A stretch of DNA of 64,000 nt from Budorcas taxicolor (GCF_023091745.1 NC_068910.1:130465170-130529169); one strand, 5' to 3'; counted from the stretch's first letter, positions 1 through 12,280 are shown. Notes: generated by a model from the sequence alone, not told the origin. Numbers and translations are program-made.

Positions 1-67
1 AATCATAAGTCATAACATCATGCACGTATAATATGGTTAATCACAATCCTGGTCCATAAATTTAATT

Positions 68-282
68 CTGCTTCCCAGGGGGCTCAATGGTAAAGAATCA
101 GCCTGCCAGTGAAGGAGATACAGGAGACAAAGGTTTGATCCCTCAGTCGGGACGATCGTCTGGAGAAGGAAATGGCAACCCACTCCAGTATTCTTGCCTG
201 GGAAATCCCATGAACAGAGGAGCCTCATGGACTACAGTCCATGGGGTTGCAAAGAGTCAGACACGACTGAGCACACACATAA
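68..282 (+). mobile_element. Bov-tA SINE
   Basis: A tRNA-derived ruminant SINE, recognised by its degenerate A/B-box head (around 80-145), the block 'ggaaatggcaacccactcca' and the end 'gagtcagacacgactgagc'. Short translations over it are SINE artefacts. Confidence 0.9.
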
Positions 283-952
283 ACATGCACAGGGAAAACT
301 TAAACCTTGTATAAAACTAATGAAAAGGATATAATCAAAGCATTTTTTACCACAAATTAGGAAACAAGGCAGATATTTGGGCAAGGCAACTTATTAAGAA
401 ACAGTTATTTTGATACTGACAGCTTTGTAAGCATCAGGTGTAAGGAAAATGGCTTCCAAAATGTAGATTTCTTGTGTTGTTTTAACCTATTTTAGGCTCT
501 CTAAATTGAGGGTGTTGTTAATATATACTTCAGAAAGTTTTTCCATGGTGTGCAGCAATGGAAATATGGGAGCTTTTTTTTTTTTTTTTTTGAATAGAAG
601 GATCACTCCTAGATGAATACTAATTAAATCACTCATCATTGCCCTTGGCAGATATTTTTCTTCTTGGTAGGTTGAGAGCTGGTCTTTCATACCTTGACCC
701 TCAGATTAAAGCACCTGAGCCCCTGCTACCTTATCCCTGTCAGACATTTACAGGCTTCTTGGTTTTAAAGTGGGTTTAAAAACACAACTGAGATGTTAAA
801 GCATCTAAACATGTTACTTTGAATTTTATAAATTTTTAATACTTTATAAAGTATTTTCTAAATGGAATGTATTTGTATAATACCCTTTCCAAGTCTCTGG
901 TACATGTACACTCTTGAGGTATGCCAGCCTGGGAGAGCTTCCTTATTCTCTC

Positions 953-1077
953 TACATGCGTGCTCAGTCACTCGATCATGTCCAACTCTGCAACCCCATG
1001 GATCGTAGCCCTCCAGGCTCATCTGTGGAATTTTCCAGGCAAGGATACTGGAGTGAGTTTCCATGCCCTCCTCCATT
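953..1077 (-). mobile_element. Bov-tA-type SINE fragment, reverse
   Basis: The reverse-oriented 3' half of a Bov-tA-like SINE: 'gctcagtcactcgatcatgt' at the left and the reversed 'ccactccagtattcttgcct' module at the right, somewhat diverged. The tRNA-like head is missing. Confidence 0.8.
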
Positions 1078-1560
1078 ACTCTCTACACGATGTCAAAGGA
1101 CAAAGGAAAGAAAAGGCTGCTCAGGCACTGCTTAGGGAAGAGTCTGGAAGTGTCCAAATGTCAGTCTATCCCAAGTTACCTCCTAAGCCTTTGCAGTATC
1201 CAATCTCTGGGACTAGTAAAAAATCGCCCATAGGTAATAATCTGGCATGGATGTTCAACCTTGGAGAATCCAGGTGAGTAAACCATTTTTCTGTATAAAA
1301 GATGCATAAGCCTTGAGTAAACACCAAATTCAGTTTGTTTTTTAAAAATCACAATCAAAATTGCTAGCATGAACTAGATATTTAAATTTCATGAAGTATT
1401 CTGAGTATTCATTTTCAGAAGAAGAGAAACAGTATTTTCTAGTGAGTGAGTCTATAAAGAAGTGGAATCAGATGGCATGGTTATCTTTTCAGTTGAAGTT
1501 ATTCAGTAAATTAAAATTACAAATTTTCTGAAATTTGTTTAAAAAAATAAAAGTATTTTA

Positions 1561-1828
1561 ATGACGGCAATGACAACCTACTCCAGTACTCTTGCCTGGA
1601 AAATCCCATGGACAGAGGAGCCTGGTAGCCTGCAGTCCATGGGGTCGCTAGGAGTCAGACACAACTGAGCGACTTCACTTTCACTTTCATGCATTGGAGA
1701 AGGAAATGGCAACCCACTCCAGTATTCTTGCCTGGAGAATCCCAGGGACTGGGGAGTCTGGTGGGCTGCTGTCCATGGGGTCGCACAGAGTTGGACACAA
1801 CTGAAGTGACTTAGCAGCAGCAGCAGCA
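1561..1828 (+). mobile_element. Bov-A2 SINE
   Basis: Two BovB-tail-like monomers lie in tandem, each containing 'ggcaacccactccagtattc' or a close variant, followed by a short (CAG)n end. This dimer layout is typical of Bov-A2. Confidence 0.88.
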
Positions 1829-1854
1829 GTATAGTATAGTGAAATGATACTGGA

Positions 1855-2010
1855 TTAGGAATTAGGAAACTTGAGTTCCAGTCCAGGCTCAGTCACTAAT
1901 TTGTTATGTGTCTTGGCCCAAAACTCATCTTTCTGGATCTGTTTTATTAATATAATGAAAGGATTTGATGAGTTGATGTCTTAGACTCCTTTTAGCATTT
2001 ACCTGTTATG
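1855..2010 (+). repeat. MIR SINE (ancient)
   Basis: It has the MIR core order: 'aacttgagttccagtccagg', then 'tcagtcactaatttgttatg', then a degraded 'tcatctgtaaaatga' region. It is heavily diverged, as expected of an ancient mammalian SINE. Confidence 0.7.
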
Positions 2011-2185
2011 ATTCCAAGTTATTGCAGCTGATAAATTCACAAATCTACTGATCTATGTGTAAATCGGCAATATTATGACACTATAAATTACCATAATATA
2101 AAAGAAAACATTTATCACCCATAGATGAATAGCACCTGTTTTAGAAAGAATTTCATGTGCCAGTGATGTGGAATTGTTTTTATAG

Positions 2186-2546
2186 GTACATTCCTCTCAT
2201 TGAAAGGAGCTGTCCTAACATTCTCCTGTATGGACCGAACTGGTGGGTTAATGCAACCACCATACGAAGTTTGGAGGGATCCAAACAACATAGATGAAAA
2301 TGAGAAATCTTGGAGAAGGAAACTGGTCATGAACTGCCCCTCTCCATCCCAAGAAACAGGAGATCATCAGTACACAATAATCTGCTCAGAGAAACAAGCT
2401 AAAGTCTTCTCACTGCCTTCTCAGACTTGCCTCTATGTTCATAACATCACAGAAACATCTTTTATACTGCAAGCAGATGTGGTGGTCATGTGTAACAGTG
2501 CCTGCTTGGCATGCTTTTGTGCCAATGGGCATATCATGATAATGAG
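2186..2546 (+). CDS. STXBP5L: STXBP5L (tomosyn-2), fifth-from-last coding exon
   Basis: Acceptor 'tttttatag' precedes 2186 and donor 'gtatgt' follows 2546. The exon enters with two bases completing a Gly codon and leaves with two bases of a Ser codon. Its ~119 complete codons include the stretches AVLTFSCMDRTGG, YTIICSEKQAKVFSLPSQTC and ACFCANGHIMIM, which match the late WD40/lgl-like region of tomosyn-2. Tomosyns are cytosolic syntaxin- and SNAP25-binding proteins that limit SNARE assembly and vesicle fusion; STXBP5L is the neuronal/endocrine paralogue of STXBP5. I chose STXBP5L over STXBP5 because the paralogue, as I recall it, differs clearly here (IPPPYEPWREHN rather than MQPPYEVWRDPN), and because POLQ is next door. 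The preceding exon, expected to end just after a Pro-Ser, is not in the window. Confidence 0.97.
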
Positions 2547-2799
2547 GTATGTGCTGTCTTTATAAATTATCTGGTAATCATAACAGTGCAAACAAGGTAA
2601 AATTATAAAAAGTACATGTGTAACATGCAAGATAAATTAAGAAGCAACCTGAGATCATTGTTTCATTATGTTTGTGAATGTTTTATTGCTCAACAATTTG
2701 AGGAGAGTTTATTTTAGGTTTTATTTGTTTGCTAAAAATGCTTTGCACTGTGAATGAAATATACGTTAACTGCCATCAAGGAATCTAAGGAAAGAGCGA

Positions 2800-3065
2800 T
2801 TCTCCAGTCATTCACACATTCATTCAACATTTATTGAGCACCTATCTCCCAGATGCTATGCTAGGCACAGGATATATGAAGATGAATAAACCACAAGGAA
2901 AAGAAATGAACTGTTACCTTTACTATGTTTCACAGTACACACAAGAATTTTCTATACAGAACTTAATTTTATCCTTATAACTTCTCTAGGACATAAGAAA
3001 TGAAGTATTATCTGCTTCCTCTATTTTACATGTTAATAAATTTGAATGAGGTTGCAAGTCTAGGA
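2800..3065 (+). repeat. MIR/L2-like ancient repeats
   Basis: 'catttattgagcacctatct' followed by 'ctatgctaggcacaggatat' is the common MIR3/L2 end. A second, MIR-like segment runs from about 2930 to 3060. Both are strongly diverged and the boundaries are approximate. Confidence 0.55.
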
Positions 3066-3925
3066 AAAAGTGAGATCAACACTGAACAGTATACTAAAAA
3101 TCATCCCTTTATTTTAACCTGCTATAGGCTATACATTAAGAAATACACATGGAGGAAGAGTTTGGGGTGGACTTTTGAACTGAAGTCATAGCTATATTGA
3201 CGACTAGGTAGAATCAGATGTGAGGGAAATTTTCTGAATGTAAAACCGTAAAAGATAATGGAGGTCGTTAAATCTCAGGGTAAGAAGAGAACTTAAAGGT
3301 GAAAATTTTTTGTCATGAACTTGGATAATAGTGATGTCATTAACAGATAAGAAAGTCAGGAGGATTTGGAGAAAATAAGTCTGCGAATGAATACTTGGAA
3401 TATGAGGTGCTTATATGCCAGCTTGAATAAGTTTAGCAAGCAATTTACAGTCTAGACTCTTAAAAAATAGAGGTGGAAGATTCAGCTCTGGAAATCATCT
3501 ATGTAAATACATTAGCAAAAGTTTTAGCAGTGAATGAAATCATCAAAGAAGATAGTATTAAAAAAGAGGAGAAAGAGACTGATCTGGGGACAAAAATTGA
3601 GGGAGGGGGATGCATATGAATACATCTATACAGTGGCAGAAAGAAAGAAAATCCAGCAAAGGAGACTGAGAAGCAGTCATCAGAGAGCTAGAAGAAGGAT
3701 CACAGTAACATAACTTCATGAAAAGCACAGAAGAGTATTAAAAAAAAAAGGACAGACAACTACTAAAATGATGATCAAGAGTTAGAACAGAAAGATCAAA
3801 GAATTTGGGGCCAAAAAAACCACTAGATGTAGATGTTAGTGATATTTGAGAAAGCAAATCTTAGGAGCACAGTGAAGATAAGACTGAATTTCAAGGGAGG
3901 CAAGAATAAAGGCAGTGACACAGAT

Positions 3926-4265
3926 CAGGGATTGACAGACTATAACCCACGCAATATCCACTCTACCCTCCACCCAATATGATACTGTATACAGGCCTGC
4001 AAGCTGAGAATGGTTTTTATATTTTCAAATTGTCGAAAAAAGCAGAGAAGAATATTTCCTGATATGTGGGAAGTATATGAAATTCACATCTCAAATGTTC
4101 ATAAAGGTTTGGGGAACACAACCACACCACTTGCTTATATATTGCCTACAAGAAAGAGCGTGTACACAACAGGCAAGAGTTGAGTAGTTGTACCCGAGAC
4201 CACATGGCCTACAAACCATTTTATTTACTATCTGACTCTTTAAAAATAAAGTTTGCCAATTCCTG
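3926..4265 (+). mobile_element. Non-autonomous hAT-type DNA transposon (MER-like)
   Basis: It starts 'cagggattgacagac' and ends 'gtttgccaattcctg'. The reverse complement of the end matches the start at most positions, so these are terminal inverted repeats. The interior keeps the common mammalian block 'gagttgagtagttgtacccg' followed by 'catggcctacaaa'. It has no coding capacity. I am fairly sure of the class but not of the exact family name. A partial relative lies at about 33838-34040. Confidence 0.7.
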
Positions 4266-4749
4266 AGACAAGAGTTCTTTTGGGAAATTTTGGTAAAAAG
4301 AGAGATGAGAGATAGGAAAGTAATTCAAGCGCAAAACTGGGATTTTGAGAGTGTTTTTATTGTTATATTTTCTTTAATAGGGGAGACATGAGTAGACTTA
4401 TAAGCCAAAGAGAGGTAGTTAGTGGAGATAGTTTTGAAAAAATAAAAATAAAAACAATCATTTACAGTCTGCTCATTCTCTTATATGTTTCTTATTCTTT
4501 ATCTGATTTCTTTTCTCAAATTCTTTTTAGAGATTTCTGAAGAGGGTCATTCCAGTCTTGTTTGAAAATAATGACTTAACTCCTAGACACGCCTTAGTTT
4601 AGAAGGGGAAAAAAAAAAACTGTGTGTACACTCCCCTAAGCTCACATTTAGTTACTCAAAATTTTTCTTTTAAATTCAAAGACATTACAATGTTGTCACA
4701 ATTGAAATTTTAGCTTGATAGTGATTTTAGCTTGACAGTGATAGTGAGA

Positions 4750-5812
4750 ATTCCAGAAAAAGATCTGCTTCACTCACCACTCTAAAGCCTTTGACTATGT
4801 GGATCACAACAAACTGTGGAAAATTCTTCAAAAGACAGGAATAGCAGACCACCTCACCTGCCTCCTGAGAAACCTGTATGCTGGTCAAGAAGCAACACTT
4901 AGAACCAGACATGAACTAGCAGATTGGTTCAAAATTGGGAAAGGAGTACGTCAAGGCGGTGTACTGTCACCCTGCTTACATGCAGAGTACATCATGAGAA
5001 ATGCCATGCTGGATGAAGCACAAGCTGGAATCAAGACTGCGAGGAGAAATATCAACAATCTCAGATATGCAGATGATACTGGCAGAGAGTGAAGAGGAAC
5101 TAAAGAGCCTTTTGATGAAGGTGAAAGAGGAAAGTAAAAAAAACCTAGCTTAAAACTCAACATTCAAAAAACTAAGATCATAGCACCCAGTGCCATCACT
5201 TCATGGAAAATAGATGGGGGAAAAATGGAAACAGTGGCAGATTTTATTTTCTTGGGCTCCAAAATCACTGTGGACAATGACTGCAGCTATGAAATTAAAA
5301 GATGCTTGCTCATTGGAAGAAAAGCTATGACAAATCTAGACAGTATATTAAAAAGCAGAGACATCACTTTGTCTGTATAGTCAAAGCTACGGTTTTTCCA
5401 GTAGTCATGTATGGATGTGAAAGTTGGACCATAAAGAAGGCTGAGCCTTAGAATTGATGCTTTTGAACTGTGGTGCTGGAGAGGACTCTTGAGAGTCCCT
5501 TGGACAGCAGGATATCAACACAGGCAATCCTAAAGGACATCAATGCTGAATATTCATTGGAAGGACTGATGCTGAAGCAGAAGCTCCAATATTTTGACCA
5601 TCCAATGGGAAGAGCTGACTCATTGGAAAAGATGCTGATGCTGGGAAAGATTGAGGGCAGGAGAAGGAGGCGACAGGATGAGATGGTTGGATGGCATCAC
5701 CGACTCAACAGACATGAGTCTGAGCAAACTCCAGGAGATAGTGAAGGTCAGGGGAGCCTGGCGTGCTGCAGTCCAACAGGTTGCAAAGATTCAGAAACAA
5801 CTGAGTGACTGA
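4750..5812 (+). mobile_element. BovB LINE 3' part, degraded RT
   Basis: A 5'-truncated BovB (RTE clade) copy. Translation shows reverse transcriptase pieces: DHNKLWKILQKTG, KGVRQGGVLSPC and LRYADDT, the catalytic YADD. A frameshift or stop directly follows YADDT (about 5090), and further frame changes occur before the tail ending at about 5812. It is non-functional. Confidence 0.92.
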
Positions 5813-6454
5813 ACAATAGCCAATCAGTAAGACATCTGAGATGTAGTATTCATTTGGATGTGCAAATTCTGATCTGTTGTTTATAACTAATTCTGAAACA
5901 GTCCTAGTCATTAATCACCCCTTCAGTATAGGTGCCATAAGTCATAGGTGATTTTCATTTTCTTTATATAGAGGAAGTAAAGGAATGGGGAGGAAAGCCA
6001 CTCCATTCCCAGGCATAGTGAACTAGACACACATCAGTGTATAACCTCAAACCCAGGAATTTTGCCTTAAAAAGAGACAATGGAGCAAGCATGCAGGCAG
6101 CCACTTTCTAGTTAGAGTGTTTCTGCCATAGTAAAAGATTACAACAGTAGGAACCTGTGAAATTCTACACAAAGCATTTTGAAATTGCTGGCCAGTGCAT
6201 TTAATCCAGCCTTCAAGGACATCTGCTAAGTATCTGTGTGGATTAAAATAGAACTGTACCATAATTTTTTGTGAAAATGATTTTACATGAAGTTCTAGTT
6301 TACTACCGTTGAGACTTCAAGATAAAAAGAAACAACCAGAAAACAGCAGTATAAAAATTACTGTTTTATGTAAAGATTGCTATATTTTATATACAGAAAT
6401 TAAAAGCTTCTAACAACTTGATATTGAAATGTGGATTTGGTTTTTTCCATTCAG

Positions 6455-6620
6455 CCTACCTAGTCTTCGCCCAATGTTAGATGTTAATTATTTGCCACTG
6501 ACAGACATGCGGATAGCACGGACATTTTGTTTTACCAATGAAGGACAGGCATTATACCTCGTCTCTCCTACTGAAATTCAGCGGTTAACATACAGCCAAG
6601 AGATGTGTGATAATCTACAG
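6455..6620 (+). CDS. STXBP5L: STXBP5L, fourth-from-last coding exon
   Basis: Acceptor 'ttttttccattcag' precedes and donor 'gtaggt' follows. One base completes the split Ser codon, then 55 codons end exactly in frame with Gln. The product contains LPSLRPMLDVNYLPLTD and GQALYLVSPTEIQRLTYSQ, matching the last beta-propeller segment of tomosyns. The phase agrees with both neighbouring exons. Confidence 0.97.
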
Positions 6621-7149
6621 GTAGGTCATTTATGAATAAGCATTGAACGTAGTTGCAAAAAGAGAATGAGAGAGAGGTCTAAAAGCTCAAATATTATTAA
6701 GCTAGACAATAAACATGCCTGCCCTAGAACATGTTTTGAGTATATGTTCATCCTGGTGATGCTACGAAGTTTTAGTGTGTTCCAGATATACATAGGAAAA
6801 AAATAAGAAAAAAGGGGATGTGGGAAGAATGTGGAGATCATATACATCAATGGTTGTTCTCTTTATTTTATTGTTTGTTTTGCCTACAATTCAGAGTTAA
6901 TAGACTTAAAAAAAAAAAGAAACCTTAATTGTGGGCCATACAAAATAAATATATATCCTATAGGTTAGAAATGGGCATTTGTCTTTGATCATAGCAGTAA
7001 GCAGAGTTTAGAGACAAAATAAATATAAAAGAATTTATTTAATCTTGGATAAGTAAATGTCACAAAAATTTTAAAAGACATCCTAAGGATTTAATTGGTT
7101 TCTCTCCCTTATTTTAGAGAAAAGAAAACTAAAATTCATTACAATATAG

Positions 7150-7320
7150 AGGTTCAGAGTATAAGCTCTGAACTATTTAAGCTGCATTTGCCTACTGGTA
7201 TAACTTTGGCTATTTTACTTAATCTACTTGTATGTTCTACCTTGAAGCATTACTGTGAGAATTAAGAAAGAATTCCTGTAAAGCACTGAGAAGAGTGCCT
7301 GGAACATACTAAGTTTTAAA
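7150..7320 (+). repeat. MIR SINE (ancient)
   Basis: It has MIR-like order: a 'gttcagagtataagctctga' start, the core around 7190-7230, and the end 'actgagaagagtgcctggaa' of the MIR 3' consensus. It is diverged and the limits are approximate. Confidence 0.6.
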
Positions 7321-8300
7321 AATAAATGATAATAAATGTTATTCAACATATACTTAAGTTTTTTATATACCTAGTACTTGGCTAGGCTGTAGAAGTACAA
7401 TCATAAACAAGATACAAGTCCCTACCTGCTAGTGTGGAAGGAGAGAGAAATAGATAACCACAATGTTCTGGAAAATGGTTGTCTGTACATAGCTCTGCCA
7501 GTGCTGGAGAGACATTAAGAGCGGACTGGGTTAATGGAGCAAAAGGGAAGGGGTAGTTAGAAAAAGGTTGTGAAGGATGAATAGGAGCTGTCCATAGGGA
7601 ATAGATGGCTGGAGGTGGGAAAGGTAATAATATTCTTGACAGAGCAGAGGCATGTGAAAGCCCCAAGGTTCAGGAAACTGCTAAGAAAGTACAGAGTTGT
7701 GAAGTGGAGAGACTGAAGGAGTGCTGATGGAGACTTAGTCAAGAATAGAGCTTGGAACACCTTGTAAGCACCTTAAGAAATCTGGCATTTACCCCCAGGG
7801 CAAAAGGAAATCATTGAAAAGGTTTAGCAAATTTGTTTATTAAAACTAATATTCTGGTTGCAGTATGACAGCTTGTTTGGAAGAGTTAAGGCTAAAAGTA
7901 GGGAGAACAATTTGGAGGCGTTATTTTTTAAATAATTAAGGCCAGAAATAATAGTGGCTTGACAGCCAACAGTGATAGAGAAAATTAGCATATTCAATGA
8001 CTATAAACTGTGATCGGTTGGATTGGAGGGTTATTAGATAGAGGAGTGAAGAAAAGGAAGGAATTAATAATTATTCCTGTATTTCTGGGTTGAGGAACTA
8101 AGTAGATGGTGTAGCCATTTCCAAAGAGAAGGGATTTGGGAGGAAAAGCATGGGTCTAGGAGTAGAGATGAGGGGGGAAGATGACGACAGTCATCCTGCA
8201 AGTTCACACACAAACTGATACTAGCTCACAGATCTGACTTTGGATTGAAGTTCCTCCAAATCCATGGTTCTCGAATTTTCATCTGCTTTAGAAAAACCAA

Positions 8301-8505
8301 GGGCTTCCCTGGTGGCTCAGATGGTGGTGGTCTGCCCGCAATGCGGGAGACCTGGGTTCGATCCCTGTGTTGGGAAGATCCTCTGGAGAAGGAAATGGCA
8401 GCCCACTCCAGGATTCTTGCCTGGAGAATCCCATGGATGGAGAAGCCTGGCAGGCTCAATGGGGTCGCAAAGATTTGGACTCAACTGAGTGACTAACACA
8501 CACAG
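8301..8505 (+). mobile_element. Bov-tA SINE, near full length
   Basis: The tRNA-derived head 'gggcttccctggtggctcag' and B-box-like 'gggttcgatccctgtg' are followed by the BovB-derived body, ending 'gagtgactaacacacac'. It is little diverged and therefore relatively young. Confidence 0.93.
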
Positions 8506-8923
8506 AAAGACCAAAGTAAGTTAAAACATTTTATAGCAAGTTAGAAAAAAGTTAGAACAAGTTAAAAATAAAGATAACCGGAGCATATCTATGTAAATTC
8601 TGATTAGTATGTGTAATAAAGCCAGTGAATTCTGTAATCAGGATTAATCTGTAAATTAATCCTAGGGTGAATATTAGAAGACAAGAGGTCAGAAAAGTGA
8701 ATATTTTAGGATGCCAGTTCTTGGAGGAGGAGAGGAAAGGAAGAAGGTTGGAGGAAGAAGTGCCAGAGAGAGGGAATTAGAAACTAAGCAAAAACTACCA
8801 CAAAAACATATGGAGAACAGACTTTTCAGCCTTTTCATGACATGCTCTAACAGGCCACCATGTTAGCTTTTGATCTATTAATTTATTCTTAGTCTAATGC
8901 TTTTTTCTTTAAATTTGATATAG

Positions 8924-9035
8924 GACATGCTGGGAGATTTGTTTACTCCTATAGAGACACCAGAAGCTCAAAACAGAGGCTTTCTCAAGGGCTTGTTTGG
9001 TGGAAGTGGACAAACATTTGACAGAGAAGAGCTCT
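8924..9035 (+). CDS. STXBP5L: STXBP5L, third-from-last coding exon (linker)
   Basis: Acceptor 'gatatag' precedes and donor 'gtgagt' follows. The exon starts in phase 0 (GAC ATG) and has 37 codons plus one base of a split Phe codon. The product includes DMLGDLFTPIETPEAQNRGF and KGLFGGSGQTFDREEL. This is the linker between the beta-propellers and the SNARE-like tail, conserved between STXBP5 and STXBP5L. Confidence 0.97.
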
Positions 9036-9607
9036 GTGAGTAAACTCCTGATTACAAACTGTATCAAAAAACAGACGACCTCTTTCTAGATGAGGGCTTT
9101 GCTTCTATACCATGAAAATTATTTGTTTACCAAACATGAATATAACTGGTCAGTTTGTTTTAGAAACAGTTTAACAAAAATAGTACATGTAATTCATACA
9201 AATAATCAGTAAGCTAATAAATGTGTCATTTGCAGGTAGATCAGACCTGCAGGGCAAGGTGAAGGCACTTGGTTACTTAAATCTGAAAAAATGTTTTTGA
9301 ATCTGCCTGCCTTTAACTACTTCTAGGAAATAAGTTCTTTATTCAGAATTCAGGGTTTACCAATGGTACAGAATAAATCACTTAAAAAATATCTACCAGA
9401 GACTCTGAAGAACAATAATTAAAACACAGTAAAAAGGAACATTCTCAAAGAGAAATTAAGATTTTCCAGATTCTCTCACCTACTATGTGGTCTCTATAGG
9501 TCAAAACTCCTTTTTCCTTGAATTTTTAACTATGCAAAATATCTAGTGCTTCCATAAAATGGACCAGCTATAAAAGGTAATGACATTTGATACCTGCTAA
9601 ACATGGA

Positions 9608-9873
9608 TTCGGAGAAGGCAATGGCACCCCACTCCAGGACTCTTGCCTGGAAAATCCCATGGACGGAGGAGCCTGGTGGGCTGCAGTCCATGGGGTCGAG
9701 TTGGACACGACTGAGTGACTTCACTTTCACTTTTCACTTTCATGCATTGGAGAAGGAAAGGGCAACCCACTCCAGTGTTCTTGCCTGGAGAATCCCAGGG
9801 ACAGGGGAGCCTGGTGGGCTGCCGGCTATGGGGTCACACACAGTCGGCAGCAACTTAGCAGCAGCAGCAGCAA
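9608..9873 (+). mobile_element. Bov-A2 SINE
   Basis: Two tandem BovB-tail-like monomers ('ggagaaggcaatggcacccc' and 'ggagaaggaaagggcaaccc') end in (CAG)n at about 9855-9872. It closely resembles the copies at 1561 and 61790. Confidence 0.92.
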
Positions 9874-10375
9874 ACATAGATTACCCTTGAAAGCATCATG
9901 CTAAATTAAAGAAGGAAGACAAAAAAGGCCACATATTGTATTATTCCTTTTGTACATAATGTTCAGGATAGACAAATCCATAGAGACAGAAAGTCAGTAG
10001 TTGCCAGGGAACAGGGCAAGGAGGGACTAATGGGTACAGAATTTCTTTGGGTGGTGATAAAAATGTTCTAAAATTAGATAGTGGTGATAGTTGCACAAGT
10101 CTGAGAATCAGTTAAAAACTACTTAACTGTACACTTACGAAGGGTGAACTGAGGAATTCCCTGGAGGTACAATGGTTAGGCCTAGGTGCTTTCACTGCTG
10201 TTGCCAGGGTTTGATCCCTGGTCTGGACCTAATATCCCACAAGCTATGCACCGCAGGCAGAAAACTTTTTTTAAAAAGGCGAGAGGTGGTGGTGGTGGTG
10301 ATGGGGGTGGGGGTGGCAGCGGCTATGAATTTTACGAATTATATCTCAATAAAGCTCTTATTTTAGAAAACTTAA
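9874..10375 (+). mobile_element. Old L1 3' end, split by a SINE
   Basis: L1M-type 3' sequence: 'gacagaaagtcagtagttgc', 'gggtacagaatttctttggg', then 'cttacgaagggtgaactg'. It resumes after the SINE with 'ttacgaattatatctcaata' and AATAAA at about 10349. The interruption is the element at 10152-10320. Confidence 0.75.
10152..10320 (+). mobile_element. CHR-type tRNA-Glu SINE
   Basis: 'gaattccctggaggtacaat', then 'ggtttgatccctggtctgga', then 'catcccacaagc'-like sequence, is the cetartiodactyl CHR-type SINE head. A purine-rich GGT/GGGG tail follows. It is inserted in the L1 3' end listed above. Confidence 0.75.
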
Positions 10376-10455
10376 TCTAGATTCCACTCCTAATGTTACA
10401 TCCTTGGGACTGCTCACTAAATTTTTGTCAAGATAGCTATTTTTCAATTTTTAAA

Positions 10456-12280
10456 AGTTCAGTTCAGTTCAGTTCAGTCGCTCAGTCGTGTCACTCTTTG
10501 AGACCCCATGAGTCGCAGCACGCCAGGCCTCCCTGTCCATCACCAACTCCCGGAGTTCACTCACACTCACGTCCATCGAGTCTGTGATGCCATCCAGCCA
10601 TCTCATCCTCTGTCATCCCCTTCTCCTCCTGCCCCCAATCCCTCCCAGCATCAGAGTCTTTTCCAATGAGTCAACTCTTCACATGAGGTGGCCAAAGTAT
10701 TGGAGTTTCAGCTTCAGCATCAGTCCTTCCAAAGAACACCCAGGACTGATCTCCTTTAGGATGGACAGGTCGGATCTCCTTGCAGTCCAAGGGGCTCTCA
10801 AGAGTCTTCCAACACCACAGTTCAAAAGCATCAATTCTTCGGTGCTCAGCTTTCTTCACAGTCCAACTCTCACATCCATACATGACTAGTGGAAAAACCA
10901 TAGCCTTGGCTAGACGGACCTTTGTTGGCAAAGTAATGTCTCTGCTTTTTAATATGCTGTCCAGGTTGGTCATAACTTTCCTTCCAAGGAGTAAGCATCT
11001 TTTAATTTCATGGCTGCCGTCACCCATCTGCAGTGATTTTGGAGTCTAAAAAATAAAGTTAGCCACTGTTTCCCCATCTATTTGCCATGAAGTGATGGGA
11101 CCGGATGCCATGATCTTAGTTTTCTGAATGTTGACCTTTAAGCCAACTTTTTCACTCTCCTCTTTCACTTTCATCAAGAGGCATTTGAGTTCTTCTGTGC
11201 TTTCTGCCATAAGGGTGGTGTCATCTGCATATCTGAGGTTATTGATATTTTTTCTGGCAATCTTGATTCCAGCCTGTGCTTCATCCAGCCCAGCGTTTCT
11301 CATGATGTACTCTGCATATAAGTTAAATAAGCAGGGTGACAATATACAGCCTTGACATACTAGGAAAAGGAGTCTGTTGTTCCATGTCCAGTTCTAACTG
11401 TTGCTTCCTGACCTGCATACAGGTTTCTCAAGAGGCAGGTCAGAGGTCTGGTATTCCCATCTCTTTCAGAATTTTCCACAGTTGATTGTGATCCACACAG
11501 TCAAAGGCTGTGGCATAGTCAATAAAGCAGAAATAGATGATTTTCTGGAACTCTCTTGCTTTTTCCATGATCCAGCGGATGCTGGCAATTTGATCTCTGG
11601 TTCCTCTGCCTTTTCTAAAACCAGCTTGAACATCAGGAAGTTCACAGTTCATGTATTGCTGAACCCTGGCTTGGAGAATTTTGTAGCATTATTTTACTAG
11701 CATGTGAGATGAGTGTAATTGTGTGGCAGTTTGAGCATTGTTTGGCATTGCCTTTTTTGGGGGATTGGAATGAAAACTGACCTTTTCCAGTCCTGTGGCT
11801 ACTGCTGAGTTTTCCAAATTTGTTGACCTATTGAGTGCAGCACTTTCACAGCATCATCTTTTAGGATTTGAAAGAGCTCAACTGGAATTCCATCACCTCC
11901 ACTAGCTTTTTTCTTAGTTATGCTTCTGAAGGCTCTCTTGACTTCACATTCCAGGATGTCTGGCTCTAGGTGAGTGATGACACCATCATGATTGGGTTGT
12001 GAAGATCTTTTTTGTACAGTTCTTCTGTGTATTCTTGCCACCTCTTCTTAATATCTTCTGCTTCTGTCAGGTCCATACCATTTCTGTCCTTTATGGTGCC
12101 CATCTTTGCATAAAATGTTCTCTTGGTATCTTTAATTTTCTTGAAGAGATCTCTAGTCTTTCCCATTCTATTGTTTTCCTCTATTTCTTTGCATTGATCA
12201 CTGAGGAAGGCTTTATCTCTCCTTGCAGTTCTTTGGAACTCTGCATTCAAATGGGTATATCTTTCCCAAAGTTACTTCAT
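10456..12280 (-). mobile_element. BovB LINE, antisense to STXBP5L, about 1.8 kb
   Basis: The 3' end is marked by the (gttca)n repeat at 10456-10480, read in reverse. On the - strand the order is connector (about 12250-11966), RT domain (about 11652-11046, with LRYADDTTLMA and SPCLFNLYAEYIMRN) and C-terminal region (11027-10671, with YGCESWTVKKAEHRRIDAF). The frame shifts several times, so there is no intact polyprotein. The 5' end is truncated near 12280. Confidence 0.93.

Larger units (their letters stand above)
1..2185 (+). other. STXBP5L: STXBP5L intron (3' part), no exon seen
   Basis: The intron ends at the acceptor before position 2186. It holds three SINE copies (about 68, 953 and 1561) and a MIR (about 1855-2010), listed separately. 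The rest, including 283-952 and 1076-1560, is AT-rich sequence in which I see no exon. Confidence 0.8.
2547..6454 (+). other. STXBP5L: STXBP5L intron
   Basis: It contains MIR/L2-like remnants (about 2800-3060), an hAT-type element (3926-4265) and a BovB copy (about 4750-5812). The stretches 3061-3925, 4266-4749 and 5813-6454 are AT-rich with nothing I can assign. Confidence 0.8.
6621..8923 (+). other. STXBP5L: STXBP5L intron
   Basis: A MIR (about 7150-7320) and a Bov-tA (about 8301-8505) are recognisable. The stretch 7330-8160 looks like old, diverged interspersed repeat, but I cannot name it. Nothing coding is seen. Confidence 0.75.

Noticed and set aside
1218..1273. Possible STXBP5L exon ending at 'gagaatccag|gtgagt'
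   Set aside because: The phase would fit the next exon, but the frame has a stop just upstream. The residues do not match the Pro-Ser-Gly end expected for tomosyns, and part of the surrounding frame is SINE-derived.
921..1277. 118-codon + strand frame
   Set aside because: It runs through a reversed Bov-tA fragment and shows the stereotyped SINE translation (SNSATPWIVAL...NFPGKDTG).
8301..8380. tRNA-like A and B boxes
   Set aside because: These belong to the tRNA-derived heads of Bov-tA and CHR SINEs; there is no complete cloverleaf, so no tRNA gene is called.
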